Made by a program: the position numbers and the translations under genes
Part shown: one piece after another, positions 53,272 through 61,413 of the stretch
Layout: each line of letters begins with the position of its first letter
Position numbering within the stretch: position 1 is the stretch's first letter
Source: Aquisediminimonas profunda
Lineage (GTDB): Bacteria > Pseudomonadota > Alphaproteobacteria > Sphingomonadales > Sphingomonadaceae
Reading direction: 5' to 3'
Assembly (NCBI RefSeq): GCF_019443285.1
Contig: NZ_CP080327.1
Span: 372,001 to 436,000 of the forward strand
Length of the DNA stretch: 64,000 nucleotides
Notes under the pieces: generated by a model
Databases searched by the model: none
Seen by the model: only the letters and a program-made list of their open reading frames with translations
What the model was told of the DNA's origin: nothing

Positions 53272-53487
53272 CTAATGCGGTGCGGAACGGAGAAAAAGCA
53301 TCCTGAGTGCCTGAACCACTACCCGGAACGACATCATTTTGAGGGTCTCGCGCAGTTCGTTTGGCCCCATGACTACCAGCATTGGGACTTGCCCCATCAT
53401 CTTTCCCTTGATGTGAAGGTTTCGCCCGTTAGCCGCGATCGATTCAACCTCCATGAGGAGAAGTCCTTCTGAACCGAAAAGTTTCAT
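53272..53487 (-). CDS. Small conserved protein, 71 aa
   Basis: A 71-residue soluble protein starting MKLFGSEGLLLMEVESIAANGRNLHIKGKMMGQVPM and ending in a basic RMLFLRSAPH. AGGAGG lies upstream of the ATG. I recall similar proteins (MKLFG... LLMEV ... L-x-I-KGK-I-MG) in Novosphingobium and other aromatic or steroid degraders, always uncharacterised. It lies between an isochorismatase-like hydrolase and a reductase in the left arm. No function is assigned. Confidence 0.72.
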   Translation of the reverse strand: MKLFGSEGLLLMEVESIAANGRNLHIKGKMMGQVPMLVVMGPNELRETLKMMSFRVVVQALRMLFLRSAPH

Positions 53488-53533
53488 GTCGATTTTCCCT
53501 CCTTTGGGCGGCGCTGCTGGCCCGATGGGATGC

Positions 53534-54115
53534 TTACGAGACGGCTGCCATCATTATCTGAATGACCCGGCCGCCTTCTTCGGTTGCCCAGCTCCCGGTC
53601 AATTCGGCCACGATCTGGTTGGTGCCAGCAAGCATGACACCACCCTGCTCCATCCGACGCAGCGCCATGGCCTCGCCAATTTCACCCGGCGATCCGCCCG
53701 CGTCAGCAATTACCTGAACCGCGAAACCCTGTTCGACAAGGCTCAGCGCAGGGAATATGGTGCAGACATCATTGGTTACCCCGGCAAGCACGATATTTTT
53801 GCGCCCCGTAGCCTTTACTGCTGCAGCAAAGCCTTCATCCTCCATGGCGTTGATGATCCCCATACGTTGGATCCGTGACGCGTGCGCTTCGGGCACGGCC
53901 TCGGCCAGTTCATTGAAGATGGGCCCCTGCGTAAAGGCTTCCATGCTCGATGTAATCACGATCGGCATGCCATGGATCTTGGCAACCTTTGCCAGCAGGA
54001 CCGTGTTGCGCTTGAGCAAGTCTTGGGGCATCGAATTGACCCAGCCAATTGTGCCTACCTGATGATCGATAAGCAGCAAAGCCGCGTTGCTTCCATTGAA
54101 TCGTTCGTTTGACAT
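53534..54115 (-). CDS. Isochorismatase-family cysteine hydrolase
   Basis: A 193-residue cysteine hydrolase, closest in pattern to YcaC-type proteins: AALLLIDHQVGTIGWV (catalytic Asp), a Lys-containing loop (ATGRKNIVLAGV) and the nucleophile Cys in GVTNDVCTIFPALS. The fold hydrolyses amides, vinyl ethers or similar bonds; YcaC members have no confirmed substrate. AGGAGG precedes the ATG at 54115. It follows the large 2-oxoacid oxidoreductase gene by 32 bases. Confidence 0.88.
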   Translation of the reverse strand: MSNERFNGSNAALLLIDHQVGTIGWVNSMPQDLLKRNTVLLAKVAKIHGMPIVITSSMEAFTQGPIFNELAEAVPEAHASRIQRMGIINAMEDEGFAAAVKATGRKNIVLAGVTNDVCTIFPALSLVEQGFAVQVIADAGGSPGEIGEAMALRRMEQGGVMLAGTNQIVAELTGSWATEEGGRVIQIMMAAVS

Positions 54116-54147
54116 TATTTCCTCCTTCAGATTCAAATTCAAATTTT

Positions 54148-57100
54148 TTACTTTGTAAATTCTGCGACCAATTTCTTGGATATTTCTTGGGTTCTAATAA
54201 TACTTGCTTCCTTGACATGACCGTAGCCGCGGATTTTTTCTGGGATCTTGGCGATTACAATTGCGGATGCATGATTTTCTGGTGTGAGTCCGGCAGTAAC
54301 GACGCTCATTGATGCTTCGAAATCATCGATGAGCCGGCGCTCTTGCCTGCGTTCTGCGCCGCGCCCAAATGGGTCGAACGCTGTACCGCGCAAAAACTTG
54401 AGCCTCGCGAGAATGCGGAACGGTATCAGGACCCAGGCGCCAAATTCACGTTTGATCAGCTTACCCGTGACCTTATCGCGGCGCGCCAGCAGCGGCGGCG
54501 CCAGATGGAACCGCAGGCGATAGCTGCCGGTAAACTGCGCCTTGAGGTTCGCGAGAAATGGCCCGCCAACGTAAAGCCGTGCGACTTCGTATTCGTCCTT
54601 ATAGGCCATCAGCTTGAAGAAATTCTGGGCAACCGCCTCCGTCAGTGAGGTGCACCCGGGCAGCGCCACATTTTCGGCCGACTGTACCGCCTTGACCAGT
54701 CTCATGTAACGCTCAGCGTAAGCCTGATTTTGATATGCGGTCAGCTCCGCGGCACGGTCGGAAATGACTTCTTCGAGGCTCCGAGGCTGCACCTTCCCAG
54801 TTCTGGAGCCTTGCGCCGAGAGGAGCTGGTCTATCCGCTGCGGATCGTGCGCCCACAGGCGGCCAAGTCTGAACGCGTGAAGGTTGTATGGGACCGAAAG
54901 CCGATTGGCGACGACTGCAGCCTCGATCGCGTCGGCGCTCACCGGGAGCAAGCCCATCTGGCTGGCAAGCCCAACCAGCATCAGGTTTGCGCCGATTGAG
55001 TCTCCGGTCAGAGCTTCCGAAACACTGGTGACATTGTAGAAGCTTGCGCGGTCCTGGCCGCACATGGTCTCAATGGCACTGGCCATCCTGTCACGTGGCA
55101 CCTGAAACTCGGTATCGCGAGTAAATGTGCCGGTTACCGAACGATGGTCATTGATCACCACGCGGCTTAGGCCCAGCTGCAGCAACGATAATGCGTCCTT
55201 TTGTGCGCTTGCGACGAGGTCTGCGCCGAGAAGCACGTCAGCGCGTGACGAAGCGATGCGAGGCGTTCCCAGGCTTTGCTCACTCTGACCGATCTTGATG
55301 TGGCAGAAGACTGCTCCGAACTTCTGAGACATACCTGTCAGATCGAGGATCTGCACGGCAAGGCCCTCGCTCTCGGCCGCCATGCCCAACAACTTGGAAA
55401 TCGTCACCACGCCTGTGCCGCCGATTCCTGCAACAACGATGGCTCGACTTTCAGTGCAATCGACCACCGCGGGCGTCGGCAATTCCTCGAACAGGTTGGC
55501 GTCGGGCGCAGCGGCGGTCGGTTTGGCCAGCGCCCCGCCCTCAATCGTCACAAAACTGGGGCAAAAACCTTTGACGCAGGAAAAATCCTTGTTGCACGAC
55601 GACTGATCGATCGTCCGCTTGCGACCAAACTCGGTATCGAGCGGCTGGATGGAAAGGCAGTTGGATTGAACGCCACAATCCCCGCAGCCTTCACACACCC
55701 GGTCATTGATCACGACCCGCTTTTGCGGATCGATCGCCTTACCGCGCTTGCGCCGACGCCGCAGCTCGGTTGCGCAGGTCTGCTCATAGACAATGACCGA
55801 CACCCCCTTAGCCTCGCGAAGCTCAAGCTGGAGCGCGGTGAGTTCGTCGCGATGGTGCAGGCTGGTACCCGGCGCAAATTCGGCCAGATCGAACTTGTCG
55901 GGATTATCGCTTACCACCAGCACGCGGGCGGCGCCTTCGCTCTTCATCTGATGGGTGATGGCGTGGACGCTGATCGGTCCGTCGACGGGTTGGCCTCCGG
56001 TCATTGCCACCGCGTCGTTGTAAAGGATCTTGTATGTCGCGTTGACCTTGGCTGCGATCGCCTGTCTGATTGCCAATGACCCGGAATGATAGAAGGTACC
56101 ATCGCCGACATTGACAAAGACATGCTCGGTTTCAACGAACGGTGAAGCCCCAACCCAGGCTGCGCCCTCGCCGCCCATTTGTGGATAGGCGACGATGCCG
56201 CGCTCCATGAACATTGCCAAGGTGTGGCAACCGATCCCGGCCAGCTGGTCGCTGCCCTCCGGGACCTTGGTCGAGGTGTTGTGCGGGCATCCCGAACAGA
56301 AATGCGGAGCGCGAATGATTCCCGTAACCGATGCGGCCAGATTACTGTCCAGTACTTCCAGTTCGGCAAGGCGCTTCGAAATCGCCTGCGAGGCATGATA
56401 CGGCTCAAGCCACTTTGCGATCGCCCTTGCGATCAGTGCCGGGGTTAGTTCGCCATGCGAAGGCAGCACGGGCTCGCCGCGCACTGCCTTTCCTGAGACC
56501 TGTATCGCGCGTTCGCCGCACCGGTCGAACAAGGTGGCTTTGACTTGCGGCTCAACGAAGGCCCTGCCCTCTTCAAGCACAATCAGCTCGTCAGCCTCAA
56601 CGGCAAATGCCGCAAGGCCGGAAGGCTCAAGCGGCCAGATGACTCCAAGTTTGAAGACCGCAAGCCCGATTGACCGGGCCCCCCATTCGTCGATGCCCAG
56701 ATTGGCGAGAGCCTCGATCGTGTCGGTGTAGACCTTTCCGTGCGCTATTATCCCCAAGCGACAATTTTCTGGCTGGCCGAATGTCGTACGGTTGAGTCGG
56801 TTGGCGGCGACGAAAGCATGAACTGCCGGCAGGCGCCGCGTGTTCAGCCGCTCGTCCTGATCGACCGATGTATCAGGCCAGCGAATGTGAACGCCGGGGG
56901 GCGCAATCTGATGATCTCTCGGAACCGTAGCCGTGTTTCTCGTGGGATCACAAGCGACGAAAGATGAAGATTCGGCGATATCCGACGTCATCTTGATTGC
57001 CGTCCAGACCCCGGAGTAACGGGACAGCTGCCAGCCTATCAGGCAATAGTCGAAGATGTCCTGAACCGAACTCGCGCTGAATGTGGGAATGCTGAGCGCA

Positions 57101-57582
57101 GAAAGTGCCAGTTCGCTTTGCTGCTGGATGCTGGATGAGCGCGCCATGGGATCATCGCCCACCGCCATGACCACCCCTCCAAGTTCAGAAGTACCCCAAA
57201 GATTGGCATGTCGCAACGCATCGCCAGAGCGATCGAGCCCAGGCCCCTTGCTGTACCACAGTCCGAATACACCCTGAACCTTAGGATCTTTGAAGAAGCC
57301 GACCTGCTGTGATCCCCAGACTGCGGTCGCTGCCAGATCCTCGTTGACCCCCGGCTGGAACGTTATGTTGTTTTCCGACAATTGCGCTTCGGCGGCCCAC
57401 ATTTCCTCATCGACATGGCCCAGCGGAGATCCACGGTAGCCCGAGACAAACCCGCCGGTCCGCAAGCCCAGCGCCGCGTCGCGTGCGGCTTGCTCAAGCA
57501 AAGCCGCAACCAGCACTTCAGTGCCAGAGAGAAACTTCACATCCTTGCGCCCAGTGATTTCAATCCGCTGATGCTCGCCCAT
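54148..57582 (-). CDS. Indolepyruvate:ferredoxin oxidoreductase family, fused alpha-gamma enzyme
   Basis: A 1144-residue 2-oxoacid:ferredoxin oxidoreductase. In order: an alpha-subunit pyrimidine domain (TGGFVSGYRGSPLGHVDEEM), a ThDP-binding region (HFCSGCPHNTS, then GDGTFYHSGSLAIRQAIAA), a cysteine-rich iron-sulfur section (RVCEGCGDCG, SSCNKDFSCVKGFCPSF) and a C-terminal gamma domain with GIGGTGVVTISKLLGMAA. Such enzymes oxidatively decarboxylate 2-oxoacids to acyl-CoA and reduce ferredoxin. Aryl pyruvates are the classic substrates; a sphingomonad relative, EdcC, is reported to act after meta-cleavage in estrogen breakdown (recalled, not checked). It lies in an aromatic cluster with a ferredoxin gene in the same arm. 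Confidence 0.93.
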   Translation of the reverse strand: MGEHQRIEITGRKDVKFLSGTEVLVAALLEQAARDAALGLRTGGFVSGYRGSPLGHVDEEMWAAEAQLSENNITFQPGVNEDLAATAVWGSQQVGFFKDPKVQGVFGLWYSKGPGLDRSGDALRHANLWGTSELGGVVMAVGDDPMARSSSIQQQSELALSALSIPTFSASSVQDIFDYCLIGWQLSRYSGVWTAIKMTSDIAESSSFVACDPTRNTATVPRDHQIAPPGVHIRWPDTSVDQDERLNTRRLPAVHAFVAANRLNRTTFGQPENCRLGIIAHGKVYTDTIEALANLGIDEWGARSIGLAVFKLGVIWPLEPSGLAAFAVEADELIVLEEGRAFVEPQVKATLFDRCGERAIQVSGKAVRGEPVLPSHGELTPALIARAIAKWLEPYHASQAISKRLAELEVLDSNLAASVTGIIRAPHFCSGCPHNTSTKVPEGSDQLAGIGCHTLAMFMERGIVAYPQMGGEGAAWVGASPFVETEHVFVNVGDGTFYHSGSLAIRQAIAAKVNATYKILYNDAVAMTGGQPVDGPISVHAITHQMKSEGAARVLVVSDNPDKFDLAEFAPGTSLHHRDELTALQLELREAKGVSVIVYEQTCATELRRRRKRGKAIDPQKRVVINDRVCEGCGDCGVQSNCLSIQPLDTEFGRKRTIDQSSCNKDFSCVKGFCPSFVTIEGGALAKPTAAAPDANLFEELPTPAVVDCTESRAIVVAGIGGTGVVTISKLLGMAAESEGLAVQILDLTGMSQKFGAVFCHIKIGQSEQSLGTPRIASSRADVLLGADLVASAQKDALSLLQLGLSRVVINDHRSVTGTFTRDTEFQVPRDRMASAIETMCGQDRASFYNVTSVSEALTGDSIGANLMLVGLASQMGLLPVSADAIEAAVVANRLSVPYNLHAFRLGRLWAHDPQRIDQLLSAQGSRTGKVQPRSLEEVISDRAAELTAYQNQAYAERYMRLVKAVQSAENVALPGCTSLTEAVAQNFFKLMAYKDEYEVARLYVGGPFLANLKAQFTGSYRLRFHLAPPLLARRDKVTGKLIKREFGAWVLIPFRILARLKFLRGTAFDPFGRGAERRQERRLIDDFEASMSVVTAGLTPENHASAIVIAKIPEKIRGYGHVKEASIIRTQEISKKLVAEFTK

Positions 57583-57612
57583 CTCAATGCTCTCCCAAGA
57601 TCCGCGCGGTCA

Positions 57613-58434
57613 TCATGTGAAAAATGTGGACACACGGCCGACACCGCCAATGTGCACGCATATGAAGTCGCCGCGCTGCACCGGCTCGACTGGTACAAGT
57701 GAGCCCGACAGCAGCACTTCGCCCGCCTTCAACGAGTGTCCGTATCTGCCGAGGGTATTTGCCAACCAGGCGATGCAGCGCGCCGGCGAACCCAATGCAG
57801 CAGCACCCGCACCAGTGCTGACCACCTCGCCGTTCTTCTCCAGCACCATGCCAAGAGTCACCAGATCGAGCTTGCGCGGGTCGGCAAGCTGATCACCCAT
57901 CACCAAAAGGCCGGATGAAGCGTTGTCCGCAACAGTATCCTCGTATTTGATCCGCCAGTCGGCGATCCGTGAATCAACAATTTCAATGCAGGGAACAATG
58001 CAATCCGTGGCTCTGATAACCTCAGCCACTGTAATCCCCGGCCCGGTAAGGTCGCGCTTGAGAACGAAGGCCAGCTCGCCCTCAACCATCGGCTGGATAA
58101 GCGTCGCCTCGATATCGACGGGGTCACCAGCAAATATCTGCATGGCATCAGTCAGAAATCCAAAATCCGGCTGGTCCACACCGAAGCGACGTTGCACAGC
58201 AACGCTAGTTGCTCCAATTTTCTTGCCTACGAGCCGTTCTCCGTCGTCAATCCGACGTTGCAACTGGTGAAGCGATATCCGGTAGGCATCGTCGAGCGAG
58301 ATTCCGCCAGATCGCTCAGTGAACGGCCGGATAGCGGTCCTTGAGCGCATTGCTGCATAGAGCTCATCGCCGTAGTCGCGGATCTGGTCGTCAGTCATTA
58401 CGCTTGCAATGGTGTCGTGCCAGTGATCTGTCAC
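57613..58434 (-). CDS. 2-Hydroxypenta-2,4-dienoate hydratase (DmpE/BphH-type)
   Basis: A 273-residue hydratase matching DmpE through its length: DELYAAMRSRTAIRPFTER, ISLDDAYRISLHQLQRR, GKKIGATSVAVQRRFGVDQPDFGFLTDAM, the metal-binding acids in EGELAFVLKRDL, and VADNASSGLLVMGD. It hydrates 2-hydroxypentadienoate to 4-hydroxy-2-oxopentanoate after meta-cleavage hydrolysis. The GTG start overlaps the DUF1857 stop (GTGA); an ATG 12 codons in is possible. The usual next enzymes (aldolase DmpG, acylating aldehyde dehydrogenase DmpF) are not within the window. Confidence 0.9.
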   Translation of the reverse strand: MTDHWHDTIASVMTDDQIRDYGDELYAAMRSRTAIRPFTERSGGISLDDAYRISLHQLQRRIDDGERLVGKKIGATSVAVQRRFGVDQPDFGFLTDAMQIFAGDPVDIEATLIQPMVEGELAFVLKRDLTGPGITVAEVIRATDCIVPCIEIVDSRIADWRIKYEDTVADNASSGLLVMGDQLADPRKLDLVTLGMVLEKNGEVVSTGAGAAALGSPARCIAWLANTLGRYGHSLKAGEVLLSGSLVPVEPVQRGDFICVHIGGVGRVSTFFT

Positions 58435-58910
58435 GCGATCTCGCCCGCCGCCAAGAGTTCGCGGGTTCGTGCTAGAGTTGAGCGTAACGCGGCAGCATAT
58501 CCGCGATCTTCGCTGTCAAAGACAGCCTTTGCCTGCTGCTCCTCGGCACCGTTCGGGTCGACATCGGGCAGGCCTATCAGGCAATAGAACTTCAGAAACA
58601 GCTGACCTTCCGCATCCTCGATGATCTCATTGACGATCACGCCTTCGCGTGGACTTATGACCTGATGGAACGACACTTTTCTCTCAGGGACAAAGGAGAT
58701 GAACTCGCAGATGAAGTCCCCCATGATCGTTGCCTCGCGGATGATATAATTCGTTCCCTCGACGGTCACCTCGCAAGCAGAGCATGCTCCGGGCGGGAGA
58801 AACAACCGAGCATCACGCGCCTTTAGCACCAGCCCTTGCCATAGCTGGGCACGCGACAGGACGGACTCTCCTTCCGGATTCACCGGGATCGTCGCCGTTG
58901 AATAGATCAT
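58431..58910 (-). CDS. DUF1857 (AtaL-like, SRPBCC fold) protein
   Basis: A 159-residue protein. Its pattern (SRAQLWQGLVLKARDARLFLPP at 19-40, then TVEGTNYIIREATIMGDFICEFISFVPERKVSFHQV and a long C-terminal helix) matches the DUF1857/AtaL-like SRPBCC family, which has a hydrophobic ligand pocket. Members are uncharacterised apart from a few in secondary metabolism. It starts 22 bases after the ferredoxin gene and is coupled to the hydratase. A role in binding or steering a hydrophobic pathway intermediate is inferred. Confidence 0.78.
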   Translation of the reverse strand: MIYSTATIPVNPEGESVLSRAQLWQGLVLKARDARLFLPPGACSACEVTVEGTNYIIREATIMGDFICEFISFVPERKVSFHQVISPREGVIVNEIIEDAEGQLFLKFYCLIGLPDVDPNGAEEQQAKAVFDSEDRGYAAALRSTLARTRELLAAGEIA

Positions 58911-58932
58911 GCGTTGCGCTCCATTGCTGTGC

Positions 58933-59274
58933 TTATTGACAATTTGGGATGCGAACGATTAGCCCATCCAAATCGGAGGTGACCTCGATTTGGCAACCCA
59001 GTCGACTCATGGGTGTCCGACCTGCCGTGACCTCGTCGAGCATTTCATCTTCGAGTTCGTCGATCAATGGGAGTCGGCTAATCCAGGCCTCATCGACGAG
59101 ACAGTGGCATGTGGCGCAGGCACATTGCCCCCCGCACACGGCTTCGATTCCTTCGATGCCCGCATCGATAGCTCCGCGCATGACGCTCAACCCGATTTCG
59201 ACGTCAACCTTGTGTGCGGTTCCATTTCGCTCGACATAGGTAATGCATGGCATGACTGGTGACCCGTTTTCCAT
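58933..59274 (-). CDS. 2Fe-2S ferredoxin (adrenodoxin/putidaredoxin type)
   Basis: A 113-residue vertebrate-type ferredoxin. Its cluster ligands are C47-or-equivalent through C-x5-C-x2-C (C47, C53, C56 in CGGQCACATC) and C94 in RLGCQIEV. The MPCITYVERNGTAHKVDVEIGLSVM opening is the putidaredoxin/terpredoxin-like start. Such ferredoxins feed P450s or, less often, Rieske oxygenases, suggesting an oxygenase elsewhere in the cluster. ATG 59274 has GAGG upstream; MPCITY at 59253 is an alternative. It is the first gene of the minus-strand arm and is divergent from iclR, 216 bases away. Confidence 0.9.
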   Translation of the reverse strand: MENGSPVMPCITYVERNGTAHKVDVEIGLSVMRGAIDAGIEGIEAVCGGQCACATCHCLVDEAWISRLPLIDELEDEMLDEVTAGRTPMSRLGCQIEVTSDLDGLIVRIPNCQ

Positions 59275-59490
59275 AGCCGCCTCGCCCTGAAGACGGAAAC
59301 ATACCTCCTTCTATTATTTATTATTGGTAAAAGCAATCCTCTATGAGGAATTTTGTGTTTGCTGCGAATCGAGAAGCGCCTCGGTCCGAAAAGCGGAATT
59401 GGCTGCTTTTTCTGATCGGCCAGCAGCGAGGAGGAACTGGCAATTCGTCAAAGTGCATTGTAGTTGAAGTCCAACCAAAAAGGAGGCGAC
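59275..59490. promoter_or_regulatory. Divergent control region, ferredoxin arm and iclR
   Basis: 216 bases holding promoters for both arms. It is AT-rich near 59310-59335. GGAATTGGC (59398-59406) and GGCAATTC (59439-59446) form an imperfect inverted pair, and AAAAGC/GCTTTT arms surround the first. This is a candidate IclR operator; the assignment rests on pattern and position only. Confidence 0.4.
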
Positions 59491-60303
59491 GTGGATAACA
59501 AGCGAGACAAACTAGTCGGTGGAGGACCCCAATCGGCCGGCATCCAGTCGGTCGAGATTGGCATGACCGTCCTCAACGCCTTTGCCGCCTCGTCAGGAGC
59601 GATGTCGCTCAAGCAGGTCAGTCAGGCGACCAGCATGGCGCCGAGCAAGGTGCATCGCTATCTTGCAAGCTTCGTGCGCAGCGGGATGCTGATCCAGAAT
59701 GCGACAAGCGGCCTTTATGACCTTGGCCCCACGGCTCGAAGGCTCGGACTGGCGGCGATGGGCCGACTGGACGCCTTCACGGTCGCAAGCAACGGCCTGC
59801 TCAAGCTGCGCGACTTGACAGGTCATACTGTCTGCATGGCAGTGTGGAGTGAGAGCGGTCCGATACTAGTGCGTTGGGAATCCGGCCAAGAGCCGCTGAT
59901 TCTGAGCCTTAGAATCGGCAGCTCAATCCCGCTTCTGGACACTTCGATCGGCCAAACCTTTCTCGCCTATTTGCCCTCGTCGATAACCGAACCGGCCGTG
60001 AAGTTGCAACAAAAGCTGTCGGGCACCCCGCCCACCCGCACCGTGCTGGACCAGGCCGAACTGGACCAGATTCGTTCGAGCTGCTCTACTTACACGTCTT
60101 CGGCAATGATCAAGGGCGTCGATGCCATTGCCGCACCGGTATTCGAGGCGCCGAACAGGCTGTTTTCGGTGATTACCCTCGCTGCGTCGCATCGCTCGAT
60201 GCAGGGAGCGAAGCTCGACAAAGCACGCCAACAGGTCGAAGCAATCGCGCGCGAGATTTCCCTTGAACTGGGCTGCCCGCAAGGCTGGAGGGCCGCGCCG
60301 TAA
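59491..60303 (+). CDS. IclR family transcriptional regulator
   Basis: A 270-residue regulator: N-terminal winged helix (IGMTVLNAFAASSGAMSLKQVSQATSMAPSKVHRYLASFVRSGML) and a C-terminal GAF-like effector domain (LRDLTGHTVCMAVWSESGPILVRWESG, then the SIPLLDTSIGQTFLAYLP core). IclR proteins in aromatic catabolism act as repressors or activators binding ring-cleavage acids. A GTG start at 59491 with AGGAGG five bases upstream is chosen over an upstream TTG at 59464. It sits between the two arms of the catabolic cluster and ends at a hairpin terminator. Confidence 0.9.
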   Translation: MDNKRDKLVGGGPQSAGIQSVEIGMTVLNAFAASSGAMSLKQVSQATSMAPSKVHRYLASFVRSGMLIQNATSGLYDLGPTARRLGLAAMGRLDAFTVASNGLLKLRDLTGHTVCMAVWSESGPILVRWESGQEPLILSLRIGSSIPLLDTSIGQTFLAYLPSSITEPAVKLQQKLSGTPPTRTVLDQAELDQIRSSCSTYTSSAMIKGVDAIAAPVFEAPNRLFSVITLAASHRSMQGAKLDKARQQVEAIAREISLELGCPQGWRAAP

Positions 60304-60311
60304 ACTTGACC

Positions 60312-60340
60312 CTGGCAAAGGTGCCAGCGTGAGTTTTTAT
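60312..60340 (+). terminator. Probable terminator of iclR
   Basis: A perfect six-pair hairpin CTGGCA-AAGG-TGCCAG (60312-60327) is followed after six bases by TTTTT. It is short and the T-run is offset, so termination may be partial. Confidence 0.55.
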
Positions 60341-60344
60341 TCAT

Positions 60345-60357
60345 CTATACGATATAG
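60345..60357. promoter_or_regulatory. Palindrome CTATA-CGA-TATAG, candidate operator
   Basis: A 13-base palindrome lies 70-82 bases upstream of the first FAH gene and just past the iclR terminator, in an AT-rich patch suited to a promoter. It may be an IclR operator for the right arm. No second copy was seen in the region before the ferredoxin gene. Confidence 0.35.
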
Positions 60358-60426
60358 CTTTACTAATACGTAATTTTGATCTAACCCGGTCACGGCTCGA
60401 TACGAGCGCCATGGGGGACGTTGATT

Positions 60427-61413
60427 GTGAAGCTTGCCACCCTTGATTGCCAAGGAACCACACGCGTCGCAGCAGCTGTCAGCGGCGACCGACTGCTGGT
60501 GCCTTCACTGGCAAATGATCTTTTGGCCGGCGCTGCCGGTTTGCCCCTATCGCTAAAGGGCCTGCTTGCCGAAGATGGTGCGTTGGATCGCCTAAGGACG
60601 ATGGTTGCCCAAGTAGAAGCGGCAGGGACGCAACTGCTCGATGCGCTGGATCAGGCTGGCGCGCTTGTTGCTGGCGCCAAGGCGCGGTTTTGCGCGCCAA
60701 TACCCGATCCCATGCATTTCATGGGCTGCGGCCTGGCTTATCGCCAGCATCTGACGGAAATGGGTGGCGTTCCTGCTCCTGCCAACCCAGTGCTGTTCCT
60801 CTGTTCTCCCGCCGCGATCAGTGCACACCGCGACCCTATCGTGCTGCCAGCACATCAGGGCACGATGGTTGACTACGAGGGTGAGCTGGCGATCGTCATC
60901 GGCCGCCCATGCTACAATGTCGCGCAGTCCGAGGCGATGGATTACGTCGCCGGCTATATGGCGCACAACGACGTTTCGGCGCGAGATCATACGGCCGAGG
61001 TCGCAGCCGTCACGGTTCCGGTCAAGATGTTGGGTGCCTGGTCGCGCAATGTTGGAGGAAAGCAACACCCGGGTTTCTCTCCAATGGGTCCCTATCTTGT
61101 AACCCGCGACGAAATTCCCGATCCACACGCGTTGCACCTGACAGTGCGGGTCAACGGAAATGTGGTCCAGGACGTCACCACCGATGACCTGATCTTCTCA
61201 GTCGCGCACTACGTTTCATACGTCTCTCATTGGTATGCGCTCAGCCCAGGTGACATCATTTCCACCGGATCGCCTGCGGGTGTCGGGATGGCCAAAAAGC
61301 CGCCAGTATTTCTGCAAGATGGCGACATCGTCACAGTGGACATTTCCGGCATCGGAACACTTTCCAACACGATCGTTTCGAATAGCGGAGGCACCTCGGG
61401 CAGGCTCACATGA
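60427..61413 (+). CDS. FAH family hydrolase/isomerase, two-domain
   Basis: A 328-residue fumarylacetoacetate-hydrolase-family enzyme: an N-terminal beta-rich domain (about 1-95) and the FAH core (PDPMHFMGCGLAYRQHLTEMG, metal ligands in DYEGELAIVIG, then GYMAHNDVSARDHT and ISTGSPAGVGM). The metal site (E-x-E...D) is intact. Family reactions include hydrolysis of acylpyruvates, isomerisation and decarboxylation of oxo-acids after ring cleavage. A GTG start at 60427 with GGGGGA upstream is used. It overlaps the second FAH gene by 4 bases. Confidence 0.85.
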   Translation: MKLATLDCQGTTRVAAAVSGDRLLVPSLANDLLAGAAGLPLSLKGLLAEDGALDRLRTMVAQVEAAGTQLLDALDQAGALVAGAKARFCAPIPDPMHFMGCGLAYRQHLTEMGGVPAPANPVLFLCSPAAISAHRDPIVLPAHQGTMVDYEGELAIVIGRPCYNVAQSEAMDYVAGYMAHNDVSARDHTAEVAAVTVPVKMLGAWSRNVGGKQHPGFSPMGPYLVTRDEIPDPHALHLTVRVNGNVVQDVTTDDLIFSVAHYVSYVSHWYALSPGDIISTGSPAGVGMAKKPPVFLQDGDIVTVDISGIGTLSNTIVSNSGGTSGRLT

